Below are positions 24,101 to 35,372 of a DNA stretch of 64,000 nucleotides, one piece after another. Numbering within the stretch: position 1 is the first letter of the stretch; each line of letters opens with the position of its first letter. Under the pieces are notes generated by a model that was not told the DNA's origin, searched no databases, and saw nothing but the letters and a program-made list of their open reading frames with translations. The DNA is from Serendipita indica DSM 11827 (Eukaryota > Basidiomycota > Agaricomycetes > Sebacinales > Serendipitaceae): assembly GCA_910890315.1 (NCBI GenBank), contig CAJVGD010000006.1:1054001-1118000 (forward strand), given 5' to 3'. The translations under genes and the position numbers were made by a program.

Positions 24101-25691
24101 ACGATTTCGAGATCGGAATCGTCACTCTCCTCTAGCTGAAGCCTAGAATGTGCCAGAATCTTTGCCTTTGTCGCGTTCAGCGCAAGAGCATTGTGAGGGC
24201 TCGAGAAATCTGATATCGGGTCCGAGGTTAGAGGATTACGACGTCCGCTGTCGTTACGAAGTGGCATGGGCACGACTGGGACAGCCGCCTGCAACGGATT
24301 ACTGAACATTCAAGTCAGATGGCATATTGAGGGATGGAATGGGGGACGTGCCTAGGCAATTTTTCGGCTCTCTTCTGAAAGTAAGTTGAGAATGACATTG
24401 GAGCATACCGCGCCTTGTCCTGCACGTCCAGATCCCGCTCTGAAGAGGCACAAAAGTGGTAAGTACAATAAACGAATGACTACTTGAGGCTTACCTGCAC
24501 GTATACGGGCTGTCTCTTTTGCAGCCTCTACGATGTCTTTCTTGGTTGGTTGCTGAGAGACGCTTAGCGTGAAAGTGAATGGACAGTAGAAAACCAACTT
24601 TTACACCCCCTTTGGCCCTTCTCCCTCGCCCTTTGTCACCCTTTGTACTTCCATCGGTAACCCAGCCGAGCTCGTCCTCTGGGGCAGTCACCGACGCGTT
24701 CGGACGCGTATAATCATCCATTTCAATATCTTTATCATCATCACTATCCGCACCGAGATACTTGTGCGACCGACGCGCATGTAGAGATGACGTAGCGCCA
24801 GAGAACGACTTTACGGGCGATCTGAATGGAGAAGGCTTCAAGAGGCGGCTTTCGTTTGACTTTTGAGCCTCTGGCGTGCTCGCACGGGCATTATCACGGG
24901 CTCTTCGCAAGATGGGGAGGTCGAGTTCGGATGACGCGCCCGACTCCTCATCTTCGGACAGAAAACTGTCGGCATGAGCTGGCGGTCCAGGGCGCCTAGA
25001 GTCCTTGAGAGCATGATTCGACACGGTCGGCGGGCCGTTGGGCGGCGCTGTGGGCGGAGACGATGCAGCGCCGGTCGTCCCCGAATAGATCGAGGTATCT
25101 GCGCTGTATTGAGGTTCGACGACATTGGTTACTAGTCAAATAAAGCGCATTGATGATATGAGATGCCATCATAAAGCGTCTAAACGACGGAGAAGCTCAC
25201 CAGATCGCGAAGGCGACGTCGAATGTGCCTGTGAATGTTGACTGTGTGACGCAGCCGCTGGGCTCGGGAGGGAAGATTCTGCTCCAGAATCTTTGACCTC
25301 GTTTAAAACTGGTTGAAAAACAGGAGAGCGAGTGACGGTCAGCGTTGGAACGGACGCGGTGTGCCGAGGACAAGTTTGGCGGAATATCCGCTTAAAAAGA
25401 GAGCTCACCCAATGGTTCTGGACGACGTGGATTCTCTTCTTCTTCATCAGAGCTTTTATCCAGCTCTGCCAACTTATCCTTCCAATCACCGAGCTTCAAC
25501 GAACTGATACCCGCCCTGGATGGTCCCGTGTGTGCTGGAATTTGGTACGAGAGATGAATATCAGACGATTTATTTTCTTCTTCGTTTGAAGTCAAAGGCT
25601 TTGCCTTGCCGTACGTCCGTCGAGCGCGTCTAGCGGGCTGGGGCACGTCGCTGGACGCGTCAACACGAGCAGCACTGTCGTCCACATCCAT
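21176..25691 (-). CDS. MRC1: Mediator of replication checkpoint MRC1 / claspin
   Basis: Fork-associated adaptor that couples helicase and polymerase epsilon and brings the checkpoint kinase to stalled forks. The protein begins MDVDDSAARVDASSDVPQPA at 25691. It is long, acidic and disordered, with many SQ/TQ and Ser-Asp-Glu blocks (SEDEESGASSELDLP; LQLEESDDSDLEIVP). The helical motif KPTKKDIVEAAKETARIRAG is typical of the family. The diagnostic MRC1 domain includes NEFIEGEAEESDDELAMGFK and the following helix that ends in RQRLAEKITKGQLRKKRD. The C-terminus ends KKKGWEE. Roughly ten or more introns are needed. A 9-bp coding repeat in the middle is listed separately. The MRC1 core makes the family call firm; overall sequence is poorly conserved elsewhere, as is normal for claspins. 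Confidence 0.9.
23054..23094 (-). repeat. 9-bp coding minisatellite in MRC1
   Basis: About four to five copies of a 9-nt unit (plus strand GTACTCTTG with single changes) encode a Ser-Thr-Lys/Arg tripeptide run, PTKSTKSTKSTRSTRSS. The unit length keeps frame, so copy number can vary without breaking the gene. It lies in a disordered basic region of MRC1. Confidence 0.8.
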
Positions 25692-25898
25692 AATAGAGAT
25701 TATTAAAAATTACTGGAGACGTCTTCGGGCTTTGCTGTGATACCAGTCGCCGTCGGCGAGCGTCAGGTTGCTCTCACTTGTCGGGTCTCGAAGCTGGGCC
25801 AGAACTCGCGATGGGGACCCCGGACACCATTTTGCAAACCGAGCTATATTGCCACGGAGAGAAAACGAAACAGAACATGAATATAGGAGCTACAGAAA

Positions 25899-27421
25899 TC
25901 ACTCGCGGGCCTTGAGCGTCCCAAGGAACGCCGCCTTCTCCTGGACAGTCTGGAACTTGCCGTGGCCAAACTTGGACGACGTGTCGATAAACTTGAGCTG
26001 CACCTTTTCGAGATCTCTTCGCGAAGTGTGCACCATCAGACTCTTTCGGATGGTAAGGACACGCTTCTTGGTTCCTGGGACGCTGCCCTTGAGCATCAAA
26101 AAGTCGTTCTTGACGATACCATAGTGCGGGAAGCCACCAAGAGGAGTAATCGTCTTGTCTGTCGCATCGGCATCAGTTGCGCCGTTCTTGCAGTCGCCAC
26201 CAGTTCCGACACGATAGATCTTCTTGTTGAGCTCTGTTCGGTGATGGTAGCCATCTATGGTGGCCAGTTAGTGACTGTTCAATAAACAAGACATGGTCTA
26301 CATACTTTGACCTGCACGGGCGACGCTGAACATGACCTTGCTTGGATGCCATGCTCCAATACAAGCGACCTTGCGGAGACCCTTGTGCGTCTTTCTCGGG
26401 AGCTTCTTCGTGCCCCATCGAGCGGTCACACCCTCGAAACCGTGACCCTTGGTGACACCAATGACATCGACGACTTCGTCTTGTTCAAAGATAGTCGAGA
26501 CAGCAACCTCCTGTTCAAAGAGACCACGGGCAAAGGCAACCTTGTCGGGGATGCTTCCGCCGTTGACTTGGATCTCCATCAAGTGGGCCTTCTTTTGCTT
26601 GAGGCCAGTCTTGCGGATCTGGGTGTGCGCGAGGACACGAACGACGGTGCAGTACTTGCGAATGCGCTCGAGCTCACGGTCCATGCTCTTTTGGCCAGCA
26701 GCCTCCGACATCTTCACAGAGAATTTAGTTTAGAACACTGAAGAGAAACGACAGTCTGACCTTCTTGGCGTACTTGGTGAATGCCTTCTTCTTGCTGCGA
26801 TACCAGTTCTTGTAGAAGCGACGCTTCAATTCCTCCGACAAGTGAGCCGCCCAGACAGTGGTGAGAGTGCGGAGACCGCGAGGAGTCTCGACGTAGCCGA
26901 CGACGCCGACGACCACGAGAGGAGGGGTTTCGATAATGGTAACGGCTTCGACGACCTCTCGCTTGTGCATTTCTAGCAAATGTCAGAGCAGGAAACTGAA
27001 GCTAGCTGTAAAACGTACTTGAACCAGGTCGGTCGAGGTCACGAACGACATGGGTCATGCCGGCCTTGTAGCCAAGGGTGGCAGTCAAATGAACGGGCTT
27101 TTTGGGGTCATCCTAGTCATCGAGAATGTCAGCTACTCCAGTACAATGAAAACGCTCTGCATACGTGCCTTTGGGAACGACTTGACCTTTCCGCGGTGGC
27201 GGGCAGATCGCTTTCGTGGAAGAAAGCCGAGTGAACCGTGACGAGGGGCTTCGTACTAGATTTGATGGTGTAGACGAGTCAAGCGGATTACACGAAGAAT
27301 ATTCGTCAGTGCCGCTCTAACAACCGTCTGGCCAGTGGAAAAAGCATTACCTTGCGGTGACTAGAGGAGGGATAATTAGCTTCTACGGAATTTTTGTAGC
27401 AATAAATCGGCCTTACCTCAT
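25899..27421 (-). CDS. RPL3: 60S ribosomal protein uL3 (RPL3)
   Basis: Large-subunit protein next to the peptidyl-transferase centre. The start is unusual. Exon 1 is only 5 nt (27417-27421, ATGAG). Exon 2 is 10 nt (27351-27360, TCACCGCAAG). Exon 3 begins at 27255, so that together they read [20 protein letters not shown]. The remaining protein is canonical: [40 protein letters not shown], the W-finger region [20 protein letters not shown] with the methylated-His area, [20 protein letters not shown], and the C-terminal [16 protein letters not shown]. Five or six introns, most near the 5' end, as is usual for ribosomal genes. Length about 390 residues, as expected. The gene is oriented away from MRC1's 5' end. 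Confidence 0.97.
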
Positions 27422-27606
27422 TTTGTGGGAGTGGACGGGAGGAGGCTGTTTTCCATTTGTTTGGCCAACGAGCGCTCCCTTAGGGTTCGACGAGGATAGG
27501 GGATACTGAACTCTCAAGAATGCATTATAACATATAGGAATAATATAAAAAGATCTATGAAAAGGTCAAAAAGTACACCCATGGGCTCAATAGGAAGACC
27601 AGGCAA

Positions 27607-28394
27607 TTAGGCAGTAAGCAGCTCGTCCACATTTATTTTCAATGCTGCTTCTTGTTCTCCAAACGTACTGAGATGCGAGTCATCACCACAAGAAATAATT
27701 TGACCACGGGAGACGTCAGAGACTTGGATGGTCGTCACACCAGTATTGGGAATATGACCAATGTGACTCTTTGCTTCGAAGGAGAATCCATCTTGCGTTG
27801 TTAGGGCTTCCAGGAGCGTTCGTATAAAGCCACCATGGCTCACGACCAACAGAATGGTCGGCTTCTCCTCGAAGAGATCGTTCGAAAGATGCTCGCTCAT
27901 GACCTTGGTCCACCATCCTAGTACTCTTGCTCGAAATTGTGCGACACTCTCGCCCCGATTCTTGACTTTGGTCCCTATGGGCAGGCCTTCGGCATCACCA
28001 AACGACTCCGGGGGGTGTAAGTGGAGATCTGGTTGGATGAAGATGGTCCAACCTTTTCCCTAAGCTCCTTCATAGTCACCAAATAAACCTGGTGATACTG
28101 CAGAATCGCCTCTGCCGTCTAGTCTATCGGTGAGGATCAAGTCGAGATGTTTGTGTACTCCTCACATCTTTCGCTCGGATCAAATCACTTGAATAAGCGT
28201 GTGTAAATCGTTCGTCTTTGAGCGCGAGTGCAACTGTTTGCGCCTGGCGACGGCCTAGATCGTTTAGCTGCGAATCCAGCTGTCCTTGGAGGATCTTTTG
28301 CCTATTTTCGTTCATTTAGCCACGAATCAACCTTTTCTAAGTATTTTTGCCTATTCTCGTTGGTTTCTCCATGCCTTACAATTTGGACAATCAT
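27607..28394 (-). pseudogene. Histidine-phosphatase (phosphoglycerate-mutase-like) gene, disrupted or unusually spliced
   Basis: The protein starts at 28394 with MIVQIVRHGETNENRQK, holding the catalytic RHG histidine. It continues LQGQLDSQLNDLGRRQAQTV, SSDLIRAKDTAEAILQYH, GESVAQFRARVLGWWTKVMS and the second-histidine motif LLVVSHGGFIRTLLEAL, ending VDELLTA. Two joins fail with ordinary introns. First, a 49-nt segment (28302-28350) is a diverged tandem copy of the adjoining coding sequence and shifts frame; removal as a GC..AG intron would restore the exact family sequence. Second, the frame changes near 28045-28060, just after MKELREKG, where relatives continue with a Glu-Gly loop that is missing here. 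A normal 47-nt intron lies at 28119-28165. It may be a recently decaying gene, a mis-assembled region, or an active gene with odd splicing. Confidence 0.6.
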
Positions 28395-28718
28395 TCCGAT
28401 TAGTTGACAGGAGGGGCATTTGTTTGGTCTTTTGATTTCTTGATCCCCCTTTGATTTGGCAACTTGTCCCGTTTGATTCCTCTCCGCGTGACAATCTGCT
28501 TCAAAGGTACTGGTATTGGGAGAACGAGTGCTCTGCTATCTGTTCCCTGTCCTTTTTTTTCTGGCAGAGGAGCTCGTTTTCGGAGCGACATATTGTCGAA
28601 TAAGGACTCTTTAGCCACATCTGTAATACTTATCCAATACATAATTTGGTTTTGTTGAGTTGGCCCAGTCTCCAGCTTGCGCGTCGTTTGGTACTGTCAT
28701 TACTTACTCCCGTCCACA
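28395..28718. other. Divergent intergenic region
   Basis: About 320 nt lie between the start codons of the minus-strand phosphatase and plus-strand DOA1. It contains T-rich stretches (including a run of eight T near 28553) and must hold both promoters. A minus-strand frame of 80 codons crosses it but shows no family features and sits where a promoter is expected. I see no RNA gene or repeat. Confidence 0.5.
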
Positions 28719-31700
28719 ATGGTCTATAGACTGTCAGCCTCATTGAGCGGGCATTCTCAAGATGTTTGTGAATTACCACCCTCTTTACCTTTCTAAGGCC
28801 GCTTATTCCAGGTCAGAGGCGTTGCATCCCCTACTGCCGGCCTTGTTCTCTCAGCATCGCGCGATGCCACGGCAATCGTCTGGGAAAAGTCGCAATCGGA
28901 ACCAAAGTTTACCATCTCGGCCACTTATAAACCTAGCGAGGGCTTCATCAACTCGATAGCTTATGTTCCACCATCAGCGGACGCACCGCAAGGTAACCTT
29001 TGTCCTCTGGTAATTTTGGCCAAATTCATTGATCACAACAGGCCATGTGGTCACTGGAGGTCAGGATGGAATCATCAATGTATTCACCTTGGGCGATCCA
29101 TCCACCGAACCAGCATACTCTCTGATTGGTCACACTGCAAACGTGTGCGCACTGACATCTTCACCTACGGGTAATCTTGTTTCTGGATCCTGGGATACGT
29201 ATGTTATTAAGAACCATCCATTTCGCTTTATCTGACAAGGTGGCAAAGGACCGCACGAGTTTGGCGAGATTTCAAGGAGCTCTATGTCCTAAAAGGTCAT
29301 ACTCAATCTGTTTGGGCCGTACTCTGTATAGACGAGAACCAGACACTCACTGCCTCTGCGGATCGGACGATCAAATTGTGGAATCAGCACAAGGAAATGC
29401 AACGCTTTCACGGTCACAACGATGCAGTCCGTGGTCTAGTGCTCGTGCCTGACATTGGCTTTGCATCATGCTCCAACGACAGCGAAATTCGCGTCTGGAC
29501 CCTACAAGGAGACTTGGTTTACACACTCGTTGGTCACACCTCCTTTGTCTATTCCTTGTCCATCCTTCCATCTGGGGATCTCGTATCCAGCGGAGAAGAT
29601 CGAACCGTGCGGGTGTGGAAAGATGGGGAGTGCTCTCAGACAATCGTCCATCCGGCCATCTCCGTCTGGACAGTCTCCACCATGCCGAATGGGGACATTG
29701 TCAGCGGATGTAGCGATGGTGTCGTGCGGGTCTTTAGCAGTGTTGAAGAGCGGTGGGCACCCGCAGACGAATTGAAGCTCTACGACGACACAATCGCGAA
29801 CCAAGCTCTACCTTCGTACGTTATCTTTCATTTTCTTGAAACCAACTCAAGTTGCGCAGTCACCAACTTGGAAACGTGAAAAAATCTGACCTTGCGGGGC
29901 CAGAGGCGCTCTCTCAGCCAGGCAAAAAGGACGGTCAGGTAATCATGGTCAAGAATGGCAATCTTGTAGAAGCACACAAGGTATCTTTTCATGGCCGATA
30001 CTCTTAGCCACAATTGACTCGATCCAGTGGGACTCAAACACCAGAACATGGCAAAGGATGGGCGAAGTCGTCGATGCCGTTGGATCTGGTCGCAAGCAGT
30101 TGCACGAAGGCAAGGAGTACGATTACGTGTTTGATGTTGACATCAAAGATGGTGCCCCACCTCTCAAGCTCCCATACAACGCCAATGGTACGCTTGGATC
30201 AGTATTGAACCAGACCTTTTTAACGGCTCGTAGAAAACCCATATCAGGCCGCTCATCGGTTCCTAACTCGAAACGACTTGCCGTTGACATATATCGACGA
30301 GGTGGCCAAGTTTATTGAAAAAAACACGTCGGCGGTAACCATTGGACAATCAAACGAGCAATATGTCGATCCATATACTGGTGTGACGAGAATTATGTAT
30401 ATTATCACCGCTGACATTATACAGGCGCCTCTCGTTATGTACCACGCGGGACTTCATCCCAAGCACCAGCACCGTAAGTTTCTGTGAACATTCCACTTCA
30501 AGCGATTGACGTCGTATAGATCAACTTCCTACGGCTCTGGTGCGGTAAATAGTGCAAATGTTGACCCGTTTACTGGAGCTAGCCGAGGCTCTGGGCCACA
30601 AAAGATTCTACCAGTCGTCCGTACCCTCTGAAGCCCATTGAGTGATTACTTACCTTCTATATAGCTTGCACCATTGCCATTCAAACAAGCAAATGTCACA
30701 GCTATGCAGACAAAGATCCAAGAGCTCAACGAAAGCGTCAAGGCAAGCGATGCCACACTTGCCTTTACCGCAGAAGAAGGCGCCAATTTGACAGAAATTA
30801 TTGGGGCTCTATCGACCAATAACGCCAGCGTCCTCACGGGTCCGCACATTACTTTGGTTGCTGGAATCATTGCACGGTGGCCACAAGCATCCGTCTTTCC
30901 ACGTGAGTGAATTCATTCTTCTGTAAATTTTGCTTATCTCCTTCTAGTTATTGATTTACTGAGAGTCGTATTGGCAAACAACCCAGCTGCCCTGAAATCT
31001 GTCAAGGACAAACAAACCATCTTATCTGCTCTATTTGGCGCGCTTGGAATAGATCAACCTTGGGAGATGCCACTTCCAAAGGCGCGCGAGACGAATGTGC
31101 TCCTAGTGAACCGGACGATCGCAAATATGTTTGTCCCTCAGGCAGGGTCCTTACCCGCCGCGTGGTCAACTACGGTGCGCGCTCTTCGGTCTATTTTGTA
31201 TGAGCTCGCTCATCTCTGCCAGGCTCTCGAAAGTCTGGGGCGTATTCCAGCGGAAGCGTGGACAAAAGGACCTTGCTAGCACTCGCGACTCTCCTCTTCA
31301 AGTATGTCTTCCAGAAATCCTTTCATCGTCTTATTCATCTTTGCAGCTATAGCTGTGCGATCCACCACTCTCAAAAGGCAGCGCAGGACCAAGAGACGCA
31401 CCTCGCTCTCATCGAGACGGTACGCAATGGCGAGGTTCGTATAAGAACGATATCTGATGATTTCATCAAGGTCCTCAAGAATCCCAATTCGGAACCCGAA
31501 GCGCAGTACCGTGCGCTTGTCGCATTTGGCAACGTTGTGCGTACCGACCCGCGGATCGCTTTCATATAGATCTCACGATAAACAGGTCAAGTCTAGCGCG
31601 AAGCCCAAACTCGGAAAGGCAACATCGACGTGGTTGCGACTTTCCAGCGCCGCGGCGAAGAAGAATGCAGAGAAGCGGATGCAAGATCTTGTCAACGAAG

Positions 31701-31720
31701 TGCAGAGTCTCATCGTCTAG
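28719..31720 (+). CDS. DOA1: Ubiquitin- and Cdc48-binding WD40 protein DOA1/UFD3 (PLAA)
   Basis: Adaptor that binds ubiquitin and the AAA ATPase Cdc48/p97 and controls ubiquitin levels, ER-associated degradation and endosomal sorting. Starts MVYRLSASLSGHSQD at 28719; an intron with a GTTTGT donor follows. Seven WD40 blades are readable, for example GHVVTGGQDGIINVF, TARVWRDFKELYVLKGHTQS, TLTASADRTIKLWNQHKEMQ, ASCSNDSEIRVWTLQGDLVY and DRTVRVWKDGECSQTIV. A PFU ubiquitin-binding domain spans the segment after VIMVKNGNLVEAHKWDSNTR (KEYDYVFDVDIKDGAPPLKL; NDLPLTYIDEVAKFIEKNTS). The C-terminal third is the helical PUL domain that docks Cdc48 (APLPFKQANVTAMQTKIQEL, then NPNSEPEAQYRALVAFGNVV), ending at 31720. 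About twelve introns. All three domains are in family order and length is normal. Confidence 0.95.
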
Positions 31721-31971
31721 CCGACTTTTCTTTACAAGAGTATGAGTAGAGACCAAGAATTGTATTTGTAGCACGTCAAGAATACAAATTTCACTGCGGG
31801 GAGCAGACGAGACTGAAAAATTTGTCCAAGGAGAGTATAGGGTCGGCTTGATATAAAAAGCTGGGGGATGGTAAAAGAGTGAAGATGACCTACAAAAGGC
31901 CGGCTCGCCGAAGCTCACGCTCGATCCTACTGGAAGTTGAGTAAAGTGCGATTGAAGAGAAAGGTTAAAAC

Positions 31972-33375
31972 TCACTGTCTATCTAGTTGAAGAGCGGCTT
32001 CATATCTTCGTCGAGTTTCGGGATCCATAGGTGGTTCTGGGTCACGAGAGAGTGGGTGCTGAGGAGGGAGCTCAGGCTCCTGAGCCTGGGCACGAGATGA
32101 ATCCTCTTGCGGCAGACGCGCAAAGAGCCTTCTGAAATCTCTCGACGCGCCCTCTCGCATCAGACTGAACCCTGGTGTCTCGAGATCGCTTGGCGAAACA
32201 CGGACGGAACTCTGGCGAAGACTACGCTCCCATTTCTTCACCCTCCAGAATCCGAGCAGCGAAGTGAGGAAGAGGAGCCAGCCCACGGTCATGAGGAAAA
32301 AGCTGAGCCAGTCTGCGGCCAACGTGAGCTCTGGTGGGAGCGGATAGTCCCCATTGGCAAGTGAGGGGACTTCAGGGTAATCGCCAGGACCGTCGGGCGT
32401 CTTGGTCGCATAGAGATCATCGGTCTCTGTCGAGGATGTGAATGCGGGGCGTGGCGCCGAGCCGGTAGGCCAGCCGTTCACATCCGCTTGAGCGAGTCGA
32501 GCTTCGTTACTGCGTAGATATAGTCCGTATTGTACGAGAGTAATACCCAGACCCGCCCGCGAGCCAAACTTGGCTGCATGTGACGTTGCCATGATGGTAG
32601 TGAGCATAAAGCCTATAAATTATGTCAACTTGACCGTCATTCGAATATTGAATATTCACTTACCGATGAACTGGAAGGAAAACGAGATGAAGAAGCTGGT
32701 GACAAACGAGAAGACATGGCCAGGGGGGAAACCCTCGACGATGAGCTCGTCACCAGACCCAGCAGGAGCAAGAACTGTCGTATCCCAGTACGGAGGAACC
32801 GCATCCTGCTGAGCTTCGGCATACGTCGGCGGAGCGTCCTTCTGCTCAAACTCGGGTGCGACGTGGATGGTGCTAGTCCCTTGTTCGGCTCTACTTTGTT
32901 CATTCGCGGTACTTGGTGCGATGGGTTTGGCCGTCACGTTTGCGAAGACACCATCGTTGCCGAGCCCAGAGCCCATTGTGCGTGACTGGGACTGGCCAGT
33001 AAGGCGGGCAGGAAGTATTCCCCGGAGTCTCTGCTTCAACCATCCTCCTCGTGGATCTGGAGGACGGGCAACGGGGGTTCCTACGACGCCATTGGTATTG
33101 TTAAAGATGTTATTAGCATAAGCAAACGGGGACGGCCTCGGTGGTTCGCCTGGAGGAGGGAGCGTCCAATCTTCGAAATTATAAGTATTATTATCGTTGG
33201 CGATAGGCGGGCTGGCGGGCTCTGGCGAGGCTGCACGCGCAGCAATCATGGGCCGCGTCTCTTGCTGGGCATCGTCCTCGTCGTCGGAGAGATCAAAGGC
33301 ATCCTCCATGTGTCTTTCTGCAGCTTCTACAGCGTCCTGGGGGTTGGGAATGGGCGCATACGCAGCGTTCGGCAT
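31972..33375 (-). CDS. BSD2: BSD2/NDFIP-type Nedd4/Rsp5 adaptor, multispan membrane protein
   Basis: Endosomal/Golgi adaptor that recruits the HECT ligase Rsp5 through PY motifs to ubiquitinate metal transporters and other membrane cargo. The true ATG is at 33375 (MPNAAYAPIPNPQDAVEAAE). The N-terminal half is disordered and acidic. Two PY-type motifs precede the membrane domain: DAPPTYAEAQQ and VPPYWDTT, the latter being the family signature. The membrane domain starts ELIVEGFPPGHVFSFVTSFF, continues over a short intron near 32640 to MLTTIMATSHAAKFGSRAGL, and has a third segment ADWLSFFLMTVGWLLFLTSL. The C-terminal cytosolic tail is Arg/Pro-rich and ends ALQLDRQ at 31972. About 450 residues, typical of fungal members. 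The upstream region is shared with the duplicated DUF6533 block. Confidence 0.93.
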
Positions 33376-33965
33376 TGCGCTGGGTATTGGCGGGGTCAAA
33401 CAAGCGGGTTGCGTTGCTTACGACTTCACCAAGGCGACTGGAATCTACAACTTGGAAGATCACAACAAATAATCAGTAAAACACACAAAGTACTTTCAAA
33501 TAATGTTGGGTCGAGAACCTCCTCATAGTCGCGGAGATATCCGCGGCCAGGCATCGTCACATAAAAGCATCCGCTACTTGACAACTTCGAAACTCGACCC
33601 GAATCTAGAGTACGGCATTAGTGCGACGCCGTGACAGGAGAAAACTTGGGTCATCTTGCAAGCTAGCGCAGTGCAGCGCTTATCCCCAATTTCTCAACGA
33701 CGATGATAGCAAATGCACCATCTTGTGACCGAAACAAGAAGAAGCTGCATCAGTGGAAGTTGACAGTCACCTCCCGAGCTCTTCGCAGAGCAACGACACT
33801 ATTGACATAGCCGGGATTACCTAGATTTTACCTTTGAAGGGCAGGCGTGCCTGAGTCCAACGAGCCTCGATGAAATTCAAGACAGCCACTCCGGAATTCT
33901 TTGTCATTTGCCTTCTTATTCTCTTCCTCGACCTCCCTTTCCGCCTTCGACCCTCCCCCGCGACA
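33376..33965. other. Divergent promoter region, left end of the tandem duplicated unit
   Basis: This gap separates the BSD2 start from the first DUF6533 start. Its left part (from about 33385) is alignable with 35620-35760 upstream of the second DUF6533 gene: both contain GGTTGC..TTGCTTACGACTTC or a close variant, and an A-rich stretch ending CAAAAATAATGTTG or CAAATAATGTTG. No independent gene is visible. Confidence 0.6.
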
Positions 33966-35372
33966 ATGTCTGTTACCCAGCTCGCTGCATTCCAGGAGCT
34001 CATAAGTTCTATGCGGGACCTTCAAGTCTCCAGCTATACATGCGGCGCTGGAATGGTTGTCCTCCTTTACGACTTTATCTTGACCATACCAGAGGTCAGT
34101 CTTTCGTCCATGGCTCACCGCTGACTGACTGCTGACCGTCCGCCGCAGGAGGTCAAGTACGTCTGGAGTGGTAAGCAGCGCTTATCCATGGTCAGGGCAA
34201 TGTACTTTTGGGTGCGTCGTCGGAGAAATATCAGCCGCTTGCGCTCACCAGGCCAGAACCGCTACTTTACCGTACCGTGGATCATTGTCGCCAACTATCG
34301 TATGTAGGCTTCGTGTCTATAACTGCTCATTCTGAACTCGTCTAGATATTGCAGGACTGAGGGGACCTCTATCCAATCAGGTACGTCTTCCCCCACTAGT
34401 TGACCAACCCATCTAATAATGTCACAGTTGTATGTGTCTAGACCATGCAAGAATGTCCTCGCTGATCAAATCCAGTTGCAAGGTCTTTATTCCCTCCCTC
34501 GCCATCGTGCAGGGTGTATCCATCGCTATCGGTATACAACTGGTACGCTGACCACCAATATCCCCAACTGTACCAACCCACCCTATGCAGCTTGCTCTAC
34601 GCGTCCTGGCGCTGTACAAGAATAGCGAAATAGTTCGCCTCGGTCTTTATACTTACCTGGCTGCATGTCACATCACACTGCTCGTAATCACCACAATGAC
34701 TATGAAGCAATTTGTTCGTGAGTAGCACACCTCTGGCGTGATTCATTCCTTATATCTTTCAGCCTTCCTCATGTATCTTCCCATCACCAAAACCTGCTAT
34801 ACAGTTCCGAACCCACTCATCAAATTTGTCTACATACCACCTGTACGTTCTATCTCTGAATTGTGTACAGACACTCATGAGTACTGCAGATTGCCGCAGA
34901 ATGTGGTATCATGATCCTCCAGGCTGCCAATCACATTTACCGAGGGCGACAACGGACATTTTTACATACACCCTTAATCTCGACGCTTTACAGAGACGGG
35001 TATCTATGGTTTGGGTGTGTTATCAGTGTCAGATTACTTTGCCTGTTGGTCGTAAGTTTCAGCGTATCCGGTGTGGATAATTATTGATCACTTCTACAGT
35101 ACCTATTTGCGCCCGTCAGTCTGTGGTCTCTCTCCAATCAGCTCGACTTTCCCCTTTCAACTGCCCTAATCTCTCGATTCTTCCTCCAACTTCGTGGGGC
35201 AGTCGATACCGACGATGAAGACGTGACACTGGCGCCGCACACCAGCGTGCGATCCAATCCACAGCACATAAACCTACGTCCTGCTGTCCACGTTGATAAC
35301 GGCCGGGTAAATTCGCCCGTCCCACTACGAGAGCTACGAAGATTCAAGTCGACCCGGATAAGTCGGATATGA
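33966..35372 (+). CDS. DUF6533 multispan membrane protein, copy A
   Basis: Seven-helix-like integral membrane protein of the DUF6533 family, abundant in Agaricomycetes; function unknown. The DUF6533 N-terminus reads YTCGAGMVVLLYDFILTIPE, then EEVKYVWSGKQRLSMVRAMYFW and NRYFTVPWIIVANY. Later membrane segments are FIPSLAIVQGVSIAIGIQL, LGLYTYLAACHITLLVITTM, IAAECGIMILQAANHIY and DGYLWFGCVISVRLLCLL. The cytosolic tail is acidic then basic (GAVDTDDEDVTLAP through RELRRFKSTRISRI). About nine introns, each about 50 nt, join these pieces. An in-frame upstream ATG at 33870 would add a 32-residue hydrophobic leader (MKFKTATPEFFVICLLILFL); the ATG at 33966 gives the usual family start. Orthology to any receptor is not implied. 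Confidence 0.85.

Noticed and set aside
28400-28642. Minus-strand 80-codon frame upstream of the phosphatase
   Set aside because: It lies in the shared promoter gap, has no family features, and cannot be joined to the phosphatase by sensible splice sites without bypassing the conserved RHG start.
33376-33399. BSD2 starting at 33399
   Set aside because: That codon is TTG; the first ATG in frame is at 33375.
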